From Azorhizobium sp965227945 (GTDB taxonomy: Bacteria; Pseudomonadota; Alphaproteobacteria; Rhizobiales; Xanthobacteraceae): a stretch of DNA of 64,000 nucleotides. Position numbers and translations under genes: made by a program. The stretch is from positions 3,162,001 through 3,226,000 of the forward strand of contig CBDDGQ010000006.1 of the NCBI GenBank assembly GCA_965227945.1. The letters run 5' to 3'. Under the pieces are notes generated by a model. That model did no database searches and had not been told where the DNA came from. It saw only the letters and a list, made by a program, of their open reading frames with translations. Each line of letters starts with the position of its first letter. Within the stretch, counting starts at the first letter, position 1. Of this stretch, positions 16,191 to 25,278 are shown piece by piece.

Positions 16191-17453
16191 TCAGGTCAGG
16201 CGCGCCGCTGCCGGTGTGCGGGCAAACCCTTCAATGGCGTCCACCGTGCGGGCCATATCCCGTGCGGGATCCATGGCCGCGGCGACCGTCTTGGCGCGCG
16301 CGGCCATGGCCGTGTCCGCAAGCACGGCGCCCAGGCTGCGCTCCAGGGAGCTGCGGTTGACCCGGTGGTGCGGCAGGGTCGCGCCGACACCCATGCGCTG
16401 CAGCCGCACCGCATTGTCGGGCTGGTCGAAGCCGACGGGAATGGTCAGCACGGGCACGCCGGCCCGCAACACCTCGGCGCAGCCACCCACGCCGCCGTGC
16501 TGCACCACTGCGGCGGCGTACGGAAACAGGCTGGCATGGGGCGCATAATCGAGCGCCAGGACCTGGTCGGCAGGGGCGTGAGGGGGCGGGTTCTGGCCCA
16601 GGAGCAGAACCGCTCGGCGGCCAAGGGCCAGCGCCGTATCGGCCGCGATCTGGTAGAAATCCTGCGCCCGCTTCACCACGGTGGTCCCAAGGGTGAACAC
16701 CACCGGCGGCGGGCCCGCTGCAAGGAAGGCTGCGATCCGCGCGGCGGTCTCCGGCTTGGTCTCCTGCGCGAAGTAGGGGAAGCCGGTCTGCACCGCGGCT
16801 TTGGGCCAGTCCCGCTGGGCGGCACCAAACGCCGGAGAGAACAGCGCCAGCACCAAATGGGGCGAGAACTTTCCGGCGAACATCACGTCCTTGGTGCCCA
16901 TTGCCAGTTCCCGCTCGAGGTCGATGAGCGCGGCGGCCCAGGCATTGGTCTTGCGGCGGATGATCTGGAACAGCAGGCGCTGCGGCCAGGCGCCGAGGTG
17001 CCGCAGGTGATAGCCGGCCGGGAACCAGGGCAGCACGCACGGGTCCAGCGCCGACATCAGCGTGGTGGGAGACAACATGGCATTGGCCCAGGGCACGCCG
17101 AGCGTGGCGGCGACCAATGGGGCCACATAGACCAGCTCGCCGGCCACCAGAGCATCGGCGCCGTCGGCGGCGGCGAGCAAATCGGCGTAGGTCTCCCGCG
17201 CCCGGGGGAAGACCAGGTCAGCTAAAAGGCGCTTCCCGCCGCGCACGGGGTCGCCGAAGATCTCCACCAGCACCTCGGGCGGAAAGTCCGGCCGCAGGGC
17301 ATGGAAGGGCAGGCCAAGCTCCGCCACGCGGGGGCCGTAAACCGCTGGCGCCGCGATGACCGGCGCATGGCCGCGCAGCCGCAGCGCTTGCGCCAGCGCC
17401 AGCAGGGGATAGAGATCGCCGAGGGATCCGAGGGAGGCCAGGACAATGCGCAT
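16191..17453 (-). CDS. Family 1 glycosyltransferase (MGT/UGT type)
   Basis: A 420-residue GT-B enzyme. The N-terminal acceptor domain begins MRIVLASLGSLGDLYPLLAL. The C-terminal nucleotide-sugar domain has FTLGTTVV and the family signature VVQHGGVGGCAEVLRAGVPV followed by DQPDNAVRL, where the Asp-Gln pair contacts the sugar. Such enzymes glycosylate small hydrophobic acceptors. The start overlaps the stop of the MFS gene (TGATG), so translation is coupled, and the P450 follows after 59 bases. A hydroxylated fatty acid made by the P450 is the obvious acceptor; sugar identity cannot be read from sequence. Confidence 0.92.
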   Translation of the reverse strand: MRIVLASLGSLGDLYPLLALAQALRLRGHAPVIAAPAVYGPRVAELGLPFHALRPDFPPEVLVEIFGDPVRGGKRLLADLVFPRARETYADLLAAADGADALVAGELVYVAPLVAATLGVPWANAMLSPTTLMSALDPCVLPWFPAGYHLRHLGAWPQRLLFQIIRRKTNAWAAALIDLERELAMGTKDVMFAGKFSPHLVLALFSPAFGAAQRDWPKAAVQTGFPYFAQETKPETAARIAAFLAAGPPPVVFTLGTTVVKRAQDFYQIAADTALALGRRAVLLLGQNPPPHAPADQVLALDYAPHASLFPYAAAVVQHGGVGGCAEVLRAGVPVLTIPVGFDQPDNAVRLQRMGVGATLPHHRVNRSSLERSLGAVLADTAMAARAKTVAAAMDPARDMARTVDAIEGFARTPAAARLT

Positions 17454-19003
17454 CACGGCACCGCCTTGACCGTCTCGACCGAGGGCGACGGCTTGCTGCG
17501 CATCAGAACGATCGCCAGGAGGAGGCCAAGGCCCAGCGCGCACGCGCCCACATAATAGCCGTCGCCGATGCTTTGAGCCGCGCTCAGACGCAGTGCCGCG
17601 GCCACCGCCGGCCAGTGATCGAGCAGCGCCTGCACCGCCTCCGGTTTGCCATAGACCGCTTGCTCCATCAGCGCTTCAAGCTGCGTGCGGGCAATCCCTT
17701 CGGGCGCTGCGGCCGCGGCAATATCGAGAAAGCGGCCGCGCTCCAGCCCCGCCACCACGGTGCCGATGGCCGCCATGCCCATGGCGCCGCCCAGTTGACG
17801 CGCGGTGTCGAGCACGCCGAAGGCGCGGCCACGATGTGCGTCGGTGACCTGGGCGGTGCCGTCCGTATAGGTCTGCGACACGGACAGGCCCAGGCCGGCG
17901 CCGATGATCACCAGGGCCGGAGCCATCAGAGCGAAGTCGGTGAGCGGAAGCACCTGCGTCTCCCAGAAGAAGCCCAGGGTCGCCAGCGCCAGCCCGGTCA
18001 CCACCGGCAGCTTCACCCCGTGGCGGTCGTAAAGCAGCCCGGAGATCGGCGCGCAGAGCATCATCGGGGTGAGCAACAGCAGCATCGCGAGGCCGGACTG
18101 AAGCGGCGAAAAATGCAGCACCCGCTGCAGATAGATGGCGCCGAAAGCCGACTGGCCGACAACGGCGCATTGGGCGCAGAACAGAACGATGCCATCGGCG
18201 GAGAATTGCCGGTTCAGGACCAGCCGCACGTCCACCAGCGGATCAGCCGCGCGCAATTGCACGACGACGAACAGCGCCAGCAGCGCGGCCCCGACGCCCA
18301 CCAGCGTCAGGGTGAGCGGGGAGGCCCAGCCCCAGACGTGGGTCTGCTGGAGGCCCAGCACGATGGGCCCCAGCGCCGCCGCCAGCAGCAGGCTGTGTCC
18401 CGGCCGGAAGGTGCCGCTACGGGGGCTTTTGGCAGCAGCCCCGGCGTATCTCAGCATCACGAGCGTTGCGATGGCGAGGGGGAGATTGACAAAGAAGGCC
18501 CACCGCCATCCGCCGACTTGCACCAGCGCGCCACAGACGATGGGACCGATCACCATGGCAAGGCCGCCAAGGCCGCTGTAGATCCCCATGGCCCGGCCAC
18601 GCTCGGACGGACCGAAGGCTTCGGTGGCCAGCAGCGCCGCCGCCGGCGCCATCATGATGTTGCCCAGCCCCTCCAGGGTGCGACCGCACAGGAGCATGGG
18701 CAGGTTGAGCGACAGTCCGCTGACCAACGACCCCAGAGCGAACAGCATCACGCCGGCCGAGAAGATCCGTTCCCGTCCATAGACATCGGCGAGCCGCCCG
18801 CCGGTGGCGATGGCGGCGCCCAAGGTCAGCGAATAGATGGTGATGACCCATTGCTGGGCGCCGTGGCTCAGCAGCAGGTCCGTTTGAATGGAGGGGAGCG
18901 CCACCGCCGTCCCGGTGGCATCAATCATGATCATCCCGAGCGCGCCGGCGGCCGCAAACAGCGTCCACCAACGCTGCGGATTGGTGGCGGGCGAGGCGAT
19001 CAT
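17453..19003 (-). CDS. MFS drug/lipid exporter, DHA2 (14-helix) family
   Basis: A 516-residue membrane protein with about 14 hydrophobic segments. Motif A (GGRLADVYGRERIF) and the motif C-like GLGGLAMVIGPIVCG mark an EmrB/QacA-type proton-driven exporter. The start MIASPATNPQRW at 19003 precedes the first helix (TLFAAAGALGMIMIDATGT); the upstream in-frame extension is arginine/serine-rich and unlike protein. It is the first gene of the MFS-glycosyltransferase-P450 operon. Exporters of this type release glycolipids in known biosurfactant clusters, so export of the product is the likely role here. Confidence 0.92.
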   Translation of the reverse strand: MIASPATNPQRWWTLFAAAGALGMIMIDATGTAVALPSIQTDLLLSHGAQQWVITIYSLTLGAAIATGGRLADVYGRERIFSAGVMLFALGSLVSGLSLNLPMLLCGRTLEGLGNIMMAPAAALLATEAFGPSERGRAMGIYSGLGGLAMVIGPIVCGALVQVGGWRWAFFVNLPLAIATLVMLRYAGAAAKSPRSGTFRPGHSLLLAAALGPIVLGLQQTHVWGWASPLTLTLVGVGAALLALFVVVQLRAADPLVDVRLVLNRQFSADGIVLFCAQCAVVGQSAFGAIYLQRVLHFSPLQSGLAMLLLLTPMMLCAPISGLLYDRHGVKLPVVTGLALATLGFFWETQVLPLTDFALMAPALVIIGAGLGLSVSQTYTDGTAQVTDAHRGRAFGVLDTARQLGGAMGMAAIGTVVAGLERGRFLDIAAAAAPEGIARTQLEALMEQAVYGKPEAVQALLDHWPAVAAALRLSAAQSIGDGYYVGACALGLGLLLAIVLMRSKPSPSVETVKAVP

Positions 19004-19179
19004 GCAGCGAACCCCTGTGCGGCGAACGTCCGTTGCGTGGCTGAAAGCTGGAGGACCACACCGGTACAATAGAGCCGATGTACGGGGCCGGGCAAAACTT
19101 TGTCCAGGTGACTTGTGCGGTGCGGTCAAAGATCGCCGGGGCGGCCAGGACGAACCGTGGCCCGGGCGTGGAGACGTGG

Positions 19180-19445
19180 GGCTGGGCGAGCATCTGGATG
19201 CCCATCCGGCGGAACGGCAGCGGGTAGCCATCGCCCGCGCCCGCATCAATGCGTCGGCGCCGCTGCCGGCGGACGCACCCACCTCAGACCTCGACGCGCA
19301 GGCCGAGCGGGGGTCGGCGCTGCTCCGGCGGGGGCAGCGCGCGCGCGGCACCACCTTGATCCTCGTCTGGCGCTCGCCGCCGAAGCCGAGCAGGTGGTGC
19401 AGGTCGCCGACGGGCAGATCGCCCCCTGGCCGGGCCGGAGCCGAA
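19180..19445 (+). pseudogene. Decayed ABC transporter ATPase (CydC/CydD-like)
   Basis: Remains of a nucleotide-binding domain's second half. One frame reads ERQRVAIARA, then ADAPTSDLDAQAE and GTTLILV; this corresponds to the ABC signature, Walker B/D-loop and switch strand. A second frame then continues LALAAEAEQVVQVADGQI. The switch histidine region between them is missing, which gives the frame change. The Walker A half is absent upstream. No intact permease is nearby. The rest of the gap 19004-19621 shows no gene; it may contain further scraps of the same transporter. Confidence 0.6.
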
Positions 19446-19621
19446 GGCGGCGCAGCCGCTGCCGGACGTGAGCGCCCCCTCCCGTTGCGCCCGCAGCGGC
19501 GTGGCCCGACCCGGCGCGGGCGGTGTCTTCGCCTTTCGGGAATGGCCCTGGCTCCACCGTCTGGTGCTGCTGGTCGCCCTGGGCTTCGGCGCGGACGCAG
19601 CTTGCCGCCGTCAGCCGGCCG

Positions 19622-20962
19622 TTAGCGCCCGTTCCGCACGACCGGTCCCCCATGCCTTTGCACCAGCCCGCGCCCCAGCCAGAGCGCGAGGGCACCGGCG
19701 ATGATCAGGGACACAGCCAACACCTCCAGCCCCCGGGCATAGTCGCCCGTGGCCTGCCGCAGCAGCCCCACCGCATAGGGGCCCGCCACGCCACCCAGAT
19801 TGCCGATGGCATTGATCAAGGCGATGCCTGCCGCAGCCGCCGTGCCGCGCAGAAACAAAGGCGGCAAAGTCCAGAACGGCCCGAGCGTCGCGTAAATGCC
19901 CATGGACGCCGCCGTGATCGCCCCCAAGGCCAGCAGATCGGAGTCGGCATGGATGCTGGCCAAAAGGCCGACGCCGCCCAGCAGCAGGGGCCCCGCCACG
20001 TGCCACACCCGCTCCCCGGTCCGGTCGCTGTGACGCCCCCAGGCGAGCATGGCCACGGCGCTGAGCGCATAGGGCAGAACCAGGATCCAGCCGATCGCTG
20101 CTGGCGTATAGCCGCGGGCCTGGACCATCTGCGGCAGCCACAGGCCGACCCCGTAAAGCCCGGTCACCAGACCGAAATAGACCAGACCCAGCCCGATCAC
20201 CCGCGGATCGCGCAGCGCCGGACCCATGGCATGGCGGGTCGAGGCGCCGTCCGCGACCGTGTCCGCCGCCAGCCGTGCGGAGATCGCCTGCTTCTCCGCC
20301 GATGAGAGCCAGCGGGCGTGTTGCGGCCCGTCGGGCAGGAAGACCAGCACGATGATGCCCAGAAGGCACGCGGGGATGCCCTCGATCAGGAACAGCCACT
20401 GCCAGCCGGCCAGCCCCAGGACCCCATGCGTCTGCAGCACAAAGCCCGAGAGCGGGGCACCGACCGCGCTGGCGATGGGCACCGCTGCCATGAACAGAGC
20501 GATGGTGCGCCCCCGGATGGCGAGGGGAAACCAATAGCCCAGATACAGGATCATCCCCGGCAGGAAGCCGGCTTCGGCAACCCCGAGCAGGAAGCGCACC
20601 ACGTAAAAGGAGGTCGGCCCGGTGACGAAGGCGGTGGCGGCCGAGAGCAGGCCCCAGCTGACCATGATCCGGCAGATCCAGAGCCGGGCCCCCACTTTCT
20701 CCATGATGAGATTGCTGGGCACTTCGAACAGGAAATACCCCAGAAAGAAGATGCTGGCGCCCCAGCCATAGACCGTGGGCGAGAAGTTCAGATCCGCATT
20801 CATGGTCAAGGCGGCAAAGCCCACGTTCACCCGATCGAGGAAGCTGACCAGATACAGCACCATCATCAGCGGAATCAGCCGCCGGGCCACCTTGCGGAAA
20901 GCCGGATGGTCATCGGGGGCGATCATGGGCGGCCTCATCTGCGTTGGACTCCCGGTGGCCAT
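19622..20962 (-). CDS. MFS transporter, anion:cation symporter family
   Basis: A 446-residue importer with about 12 helices. The first segment contains the ACS-family pattern LVSFLDRVNVGFAAL, followed by GYFLFEVPSNLI and VGARLWICRIM. Relatives carry organic acids such as glucarate, phthalate or tartrate. The start is uncertain among ATG 20980, 20962 and 20938; 20962 has an AGGAT ten bases upstream. It lies on the same strand as, and downstream of, the IclR gene, with a 241-base gap, and may be part of the same catabolic region. Confidence 0.88.
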   Translation of the reverse strand: MATGSPTQMRPPMIAPDDHPAFRKVARRLIPLMMVLYLVSFLDRVNVGFAALTMNADLNFSPTVYGWGASIFFLGYFLFEVPSNLIMEKVGARLWICRIMVSWGLLSAATAFVTGPTSFYVVRFLLGVAEAGFLPGMILYLGYWFPLAIRGRTIALFMAAVPIASAVGAPLSGFVLQTHGVLGLAGWQWLFLIEGIPACLLGIIVLVFLPDGPQHARWLSSAEKQAISARLAADTVADGASTRHAMGPALRDPRVIGLGLVYFGLVTGLYGVGLWLPQMVQARGYTPAAIGWILVLPYALSAVAMLAWGRHSDRTGERVWHVAGPLLLGGVGLLASIHADSDLLALGAITAASMGIYATLGPFWTLPPLFLRGTAAAAGIALINAIGNLGGVAGPYAVGLLRQATGDYARGLEVLAVSLIIAGALALWLGRGLVQRHGGPVVRNGR

Positions 20963-21203
20963 CGTCTCGCGATCCTGCATCAGGAGCGGACCGCGCCAGT
21001 CCGCAAGTGCCGGCGTCGACACGGATTGGGACGGGCGGGTTATGGCTCAAGCGGGGGCGATGAATCCAGCCCGTCCGTCTCGCATCCCCGCCGTCCGCAT
21101 CGGGCCGGGCTATGCGCCCGCTCGCCGGATCGTACAGTCGCCCTTCAGCGCCTGTGCCGGCCACAAGCCACTGGGCAGAGACGCATTCACGGCACGGACG
21201 ATA

Positions 21204-22076
21204 TTACCCGATGGCGCGGCCTTCGCCGGTCTTGCGCTGGGAGATGGACAGCGCCGCCGCCACCACCAAGGGCGAAAACTGGCTTTCCGCCTCCTCCGGG
21301 GTGAAGCGGGCGCGGGAGACGGCGATATTGATGGCGGCGACCGGACGGCCGACCCGATCGAGAATGGCCGACGCGATGGACAGATCCCCCTGATAGAATT
21401 CATCGAACGCGGTCGCATAGCCGCGGTCGCTGGCAATCGTCAGCTTGGTCATCAGGGCATCCAGATCCACCGTCGTGCTCGGCGTGAAGCGCTGGCGGTC
21501 GCTGCGCTCGAGAACGGCGCGGGCCTCGTCGCGGGGAAGGGCGGAGAGCATGGCCAGGCCCGGCGCCGTGCAATATGCCGGCATGCGCGTGCCCACGATC
21601 ACATCCGTATTCAGCACATGGCGGCTGAGAAAGCGCGACACGAAGACGATCTGTGTGTCATCGCGCACGGTGAGATTGATGGTTTCTTCCGTCGACTTGC
21701 TCAAATGCTGGAGATAGGGCATCGCCCGCTCCATCAACGCATTGGCGCGCGTGTAATGATAGCCGAGGTCCAGGTTTCGGGCGGTCAGCTCGAAGTGCTT
21801 GGTGGCGGGGTCTTTGCGCAGATAGCCCAGCTGTTCCAGCGTATGGGTGAAGCGCTGCGTCGCGCTGCGGTCGAGATCGATCGCCTCGGCCAGTTGTGTG
21901 AGGCTCATGGTGGGGCGGGCCGCGTCGAATGCGGTCAGCACGCGAAAGGCCTTCTCCACTGACATGACCATGAGCGTGTCGCCGCGTGCGGGCTTCTCCG
22001 GCGCACTGGACGGGGAGGGCGTTCCCGCCGCGGCGCCGGCCCGTGAGGGGCCCGTGCTGTTGCCTGCCTTCGCCAT
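21204..22076 (-). CDS. IclR-family transcriptional regulator (cluster 1)
   Basis: A 290-residue regulator. After a Pro/Ala-rich lead of 35 residues comes the winged helix (MSVEKAFRVLTAFD, LTQLAEAIDLDRSATQRF) and then the GAF-like effector domain typical of IclR proteins. It is divergent from the crotonase/ABC/ligase operon starting at 22220, with a perfect inverted repeat between them. It is similar in layout and motif wording to the IclR at 34217-35059 (SATQRF.YTLEQLGYL.RDPAT), so the two regulators are paralogues of paralogous clusters. Confidence 0.93.
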   Translation of the reverse strand: MAKAGNSTGPSRAGAAAGTPSPSSAPEKPARGDTLMVMSVEKAFRVLTAFDAARPTMSLTQLAEAIDLDRSATQRFTHTLEQLGYLRKDPATKHFELTARNLDLGYHYTRANALMERAMPYLQHLSKSTEETINLTVRDDTQIVFVSRFLSRHVLNTDVIVGTRMPAYCTAPGLAMLSALPRDEARAVLERSDRQRFTPSTTVDLDALMTKLTIASDRGYATAFDEFYQGDLSIASAILDRVGRPVAAINIAVSRARFTPEEAESQFSPLVVAAALSISQRKTGEGRAIG

Positions 22077-22137
22077 GCGCGTCCCTTTCCAGCTTCGCCT
22101 CTGTTGACAGACGCAGAAGTGTCATTAGTCTGGTTCT

Positions 22138-22160
22138 TATACGATAATAGTTATCGCATA
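22138..22160. promoter_or_regulatory. Inverted repeat, likely IclR operator
   Basis: CGATAA (22142-22147) and TTATCG (22151-22156) form a perfect palindrome around TAG. The outer TAT / ATA also match, giving 9 of 10 paired positions. It lies mid-way between the divergent IclR gene and the crotonase gene, in an AT-rich patch with a TTGACA at 22104-22109. The IclR protein is the natural binder. Confidence 0.6.
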
Positions 22161-22219
22161 GCAATAAAAATATCGGGCACCCCCAATGGCGAGGTGCTCC
22201 ATCCGGACTGGAGACCACC

Positions 22220-22990
22220 GTGTCGAACTTCATCCTCACCGAACGCCGGGGTGCCATCGGCATCATCACGCTGAACCGCCCGGAAGTGCTCAATGCGTGG
22301 AACCGGCCCATGCGCGAGGCGCTGATCGCCGCGTTCGATACCTTCGAAGCCGATCCGGAGGTGCGGGCCCTGATCCTCACCGGGGCCGGTGAGCGCGCCT
22401 TTGGTGCCGGGCAGGATCTGAACGAGACCAAGAGCTTCGATGCCGATCGCGCCGAGGAATGGGTGGCGGAATGGGAGCGGCTCTATGACCGCATGCGCTC
22501 GCTCACCAAGCCGCTGATCGCGGCCCTCAACGGCACCGCTGCCGGCTCGGCCTTCCAGGTGGCACTGCTCACCGACCTGCGCGTCGGCCATCCCGGCGTG
22601 CGCATGGGCCAGCCGGAGATCAATTCGGGCATTCCCTCCACCACTGGCCCCTGGATCATGCGCGAGATGCTGGGCCTCGCCCGCACCATGGACCTGACCC
22701 TCACCGGCCGCATGATGGATGCCCAGGAGTGCCACACCATCGGCCTCATCAATCGGCTGGTTGCGCAGGATCAGGTGATGCCGGAAGCCCTCGCCCTGGC
22801 CCAGGAACTGGCGGACAAGCCGCCGGTGGCGATGCGCCTGGACAAGCAGCGCTTCCGCGAAGTGACCGAGCCCGGCTTCCGCGACTGTCTGGCCGCCGGT
22901 GCCCGCATCCAGCGCGAAGCCTACGCCTCCGGCGAACCGGCCCGCATGATGGAAGCCTTCTTCGCTGTCCGCGCCGCACGCCGCGCCTGA
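22220..22990 (+). CDS. Enoyl-CoA hydratase/isomerase (crotonase) family, cluster 1
   Basis: A 256-residue crotonase-fold protein that acts on acyl-CoA esters. The oxyanion-hole region is AFGAGQDL and the second loop is GTAAGSAFQVAL. In classic hydratases the second loop carries a catalytic Glu (GGGCEL); here the position is Gln. The second catalytic Glu is kept in MGQPEINSG. The activity may therefore be hydration with altered chemistry, isomerisation or another crotonase reaction. The GTG start at 22220 follows GGAG by seven bases. It is first in an operon with a polyamine-type ABC importer and a CoA ligase. Confidence 0.88.
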   Translation: MSNFILTERRGAIGIITLNRPEVLNAWNRPMREALIAAFDTFEADPEVRALILTGAGERAFGAGQDLNETKSFDADRAEEWVAEWERLYDRMRSLTKPLIAALNGTAAGSAFQVALLTDLRVGHPGVRMGQPEINSGIPSTTGPWIMREMLGLARTMDLTLTGRMMDAQECHTIGLINRLVAQDQVMPEALALAQELADKPPVAMRLDKQRFREVTEPGFRDCLAAGARIQREAYASGEPARMMEAFFAVRAARRA

Positions 22991-23056
22991 TCCGAACCTC
23001 ACCCCTTTCCCGCAAGACCGCATAAGCGGCGGCACACTCCTCCAGAGGGACCAGAC

Positions 23057-24127
23057 ATGACAAGCACCATCCGCGTCAGCCGCCGCTCGCTCCTGAAGGG
23101 GGCGGGCGGTGCCTCGCTCGCCCTCCTCGCGGCCCCCGCCTTGCTGCGCCCGGCGAGCGCCGCGACCACCAGCATTACCGTCGCCGATCCTGGCGGCCCG
23201 TACGCGCCGGGCTATCGCAAGGCCTTCTATGATCCGTTCGAGAAGGCCACCGGCATCAAGGTCATCAGCGTCGCCCGCGACGCGGAGCCTACCGCCCAGT
23301 TCAAGGCCATGGTGGAGACCAAGGCTTATACTTGGGACGTCTGCACCCTCACCCTTTCGGCCCGCGACATTCTCGCCAAGCAAGGCCTCTTGGACCCCAT
23401 CGGCTTCACCGCCGCCGAGGCGCCCGGCCTGATGCCGGAGGCGCTGACTCCTTTGTGGATGGGCGTGGATGTCTATTCCACCATCCAGGCCTATCGCACC
23501 GATCGCTTCAAGGACAAGGCGCCCCGCTCCTGGGCGGATTTCTGGGATGTGAAGGGCTTTCCGGGTCGCCGGTCGCTGCGCAAGAACCCCATCGACACGC
23601 TTGAGCAGGCGCTGCTGGCCGATGGCGTGCCGCTGGACAAGCTCTATCCCCTCGATGTGGATCGCGCCTACAAAAGCCTCGATCGCATCAAGCCCCACAT
23701 CGAGGTGTGGTGGACCTCCGGCGCCCAGTCCACGCAACTGATCCAGAGCGGCGAAGTCGACCTGATCGCCTTGTGGAACGCCCGCGCGCAGGCCGCCATC
23801 GACGGCGGCGCTCCGGTGAAGATCGGCTGGAATCAGGGGCTCTATTCCATCGAGGGCTGGGGCATTCCCAAGGCTTGCCCGAAGGGCGACGCGGCCCGTC
23901 AGTTCGTGAAATTCTGTGCCGATGCGCGCCAGCAGGCGATCTATACGGAAATGCTGTCCTACGGGCCGACGAACCTGGATGCCTACAAGGACATTCCGCC
24001 CGCCCGCGCCGCCACGCTGCCGACCGCGCCGGAGAATCTCAAGCTGATGACCCTGGCGCGGGAAGACTGGTGGAGCGCCAACCGCTCCGCCATGACCGAG
24101 CGCTTCAACACCTGGATTCTCGCCTGA
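23057..24127 (+). CDS. ABC importer substrate-binding protein (PotD-like), cluster 1
   Basis: A 356-residue periplasmic protein with a twin-arginine signal (SRRSLLKGAGG) ending near RPASA. The mature part follows the spermidine/putrescine-binding fold, with WADFWDVKGFPGRRSLR and a GWGIPKACPKGDAA C-terminal region. It is close in wording to the binding protein at 40643-41734 (FPGRRSLR, DTLE.ALLADGV, LYPLDVDRA), so both bind related ligands. Association with a CoA ligase suggests a carboxylated, probably cationic ligand rather than a plain polyamine; that is inference. Confidence 0.9.
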   Translation: MTSTIRVSRRSLLKGAGGASLALLAAPALLRPASAATTSITVADPGGPYAPGYRKAFYDPFEKATGIKVISVARDAEPTAQFKAMVETKAYTWDVCTLTLSARDILAKQGLLDPIGFTAAEAPGLMPEALTPLWMGVDVYSTIQAYRTDRFKDKAPRSWADFWDVKGFPGRRSLRKNPIDTLEQALLADGVPLDKLYPLDVDRAYKSLDRIKPHIEVWWTSGAQSTQLIQSGEVDLIALWNARAQAAIDGGAPVKIGWNQGLYSIEGWGIPKACPKGDAARQFVKFCADARQQAIYTEMLSYGPTNLDAYKDIPPARAATLPTAPENLKLMTLAREDWWSANRSAMTERFNTWILA

Positions 24128-24153
24128 GTCCGTTGGGGCGTGGAGGTTTTGTC

Positions 24154-25278
24154 ATGAGCGTGCCCTCGACTGCATCGGCAGCGCAGACCCCGGCTGGCAC
24201 GGCTGCCCGGTCCAAGCTGCGGGTGTCCGGGCTGACCAAAGCCTATGGCGCGGTGACGGCCCTAAAGCCCACCGACCTCGACGTTCCCGCCGGCGAATTC
24301 CTCACCTTGCTCGGGCCTTCGGGCTCGGGCAAGACCACCTTGCTGCAGATGATCTGCGGCCTGACCGCGCCCAGCGGCGGCCGGGTGTTCATCGATGGCC
24401 GCGACGAGACCGACATGCCCGTGCACCAGCGGGATATTGGCCTCGTCTTCCAGCATTATGCGCTGTTTCCGCATTTGACCGTGGCCGAGAACATCGCCTT
24501 TCCCCTGCGCATGCGCGGCGTGGCCTCCGGCGATGTCGGGCGCCGGACCACGCAAGCGCTGGAGATGGTTCAACTGGGCCATCTCAGCGGCCGGTTTCCG
24601 CGCGAACTGTCCGGCGGCCAGCAGCAGCGGGTGGCGCTCGCCCGGTGCTTCGTCTACCAGCCCTCCGTCATCCTGATGGACGAGCCTCTGGGCGCGCTGG
24701 ACAAGAAGCTGCGCGAGCACATGCAGTTCGAGATCAAGCGCCTGCATCGCGAAACCGGCGCGACCATCATCTATGTGACGCATGATCAGGAGGAGGCCCT
24801 CGCGCTCTCCGACCGCATCTGCCTGATGAACCACGCTGAGATCGAGCAACTGGGCACGCCGGAAGAGATCTATGCCCGCCCGCGCACCGCGTTTGCGGCG
24901 GATTTCATCGGCCTGTCCAATATCTTCAAGGGCGAGGTCGTGGCCGATGCGGCAGGGGGCGCGCGGTTCGTCACCACCCATGGCGCCTTCCGCCTGCCGC
25001 CGGGGCCATCGCCGGTGGCCGCCGGCCACGCCGCTGCCTTGGTGGTGCGTCCAGAACATCTGGAACTCGACCCCGTGGGCGAGAACCGGGTCAGTGGCGA
25101 GATCAGCGAAATGGTCTATGCCGGATCGGAAACCCGGGTGCTGGTCACGCTCGCCGGCGGCGAGTCCGTGATCGTGCGCTTGGCGCCCGCGGCCCGCGTG
25201 CCGCGGCTGGGGGAGACGGTCACGCTTGGTTGGGCGCCGCAGGCCGCCGTTCTGGTGCCGGGAGATGCGCGGCCATGA
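24154..25278 (+). CDS. ABC importer ATPase (PotA-like), cluster 1
   Basis: A 374-residue ATPase. Walker A is GPSGSGKT (54-61), the Q loop LVFQHYALFPHLTV, the signature LSGGQQQR, Walker B VILMDEPLGALD, and the switch THDQEEA. A C-terminal TOBE-type domain follows (VRPEHLELD, MVYAGSETRV). The start is ATG 24154 with GTGGAGG upstream. Its stop overlaps the start of the permease by four bases, so translation is coupled. It powers the importer made with the binding protein upstream. Confidence 0.94.
   Translation: MSVPSTASAAQTPAGTAARSKLRVSGLTKAYGAVTALKPTDLDVPAGEFLTLLGPSGSGKTTLLQMICGLTAPSGGRVFIDGRDETDMPVHQRDIGLVFQHYALFPHLTVAENIAFPLRMRGVASGDVGRRTTQALEMVQLGHLSGRFPRELSGGQQQRVALARCFVYQPSVILMDEPLGALDKKLREHMQFEIKRLHRETGATIIYVTHDQEEALALSDRICLMNHAEIEQLGTPEEIYARPRTAFAADFIGLSNIFKGEVVADAAGGARFVTTHGAFRLPPGPSPVAAGHAAALVVRPEHLELDPVGENRVSGEISEMVYAGSETRVLVTLAGGESVIVRLAPAARVPRLGETVTLGWAPQAAVLVPGDARP

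Noticed and set aside
13048..16548. Very long plus-strand open frame (over 1100 codons) opposite the P450 gene
   Set aside because: It is antisense to a clear CYP102 fusion with all motifs; the translation is Gly/Arg/His-rich with no domains. High GC keeps the opposite frame open.
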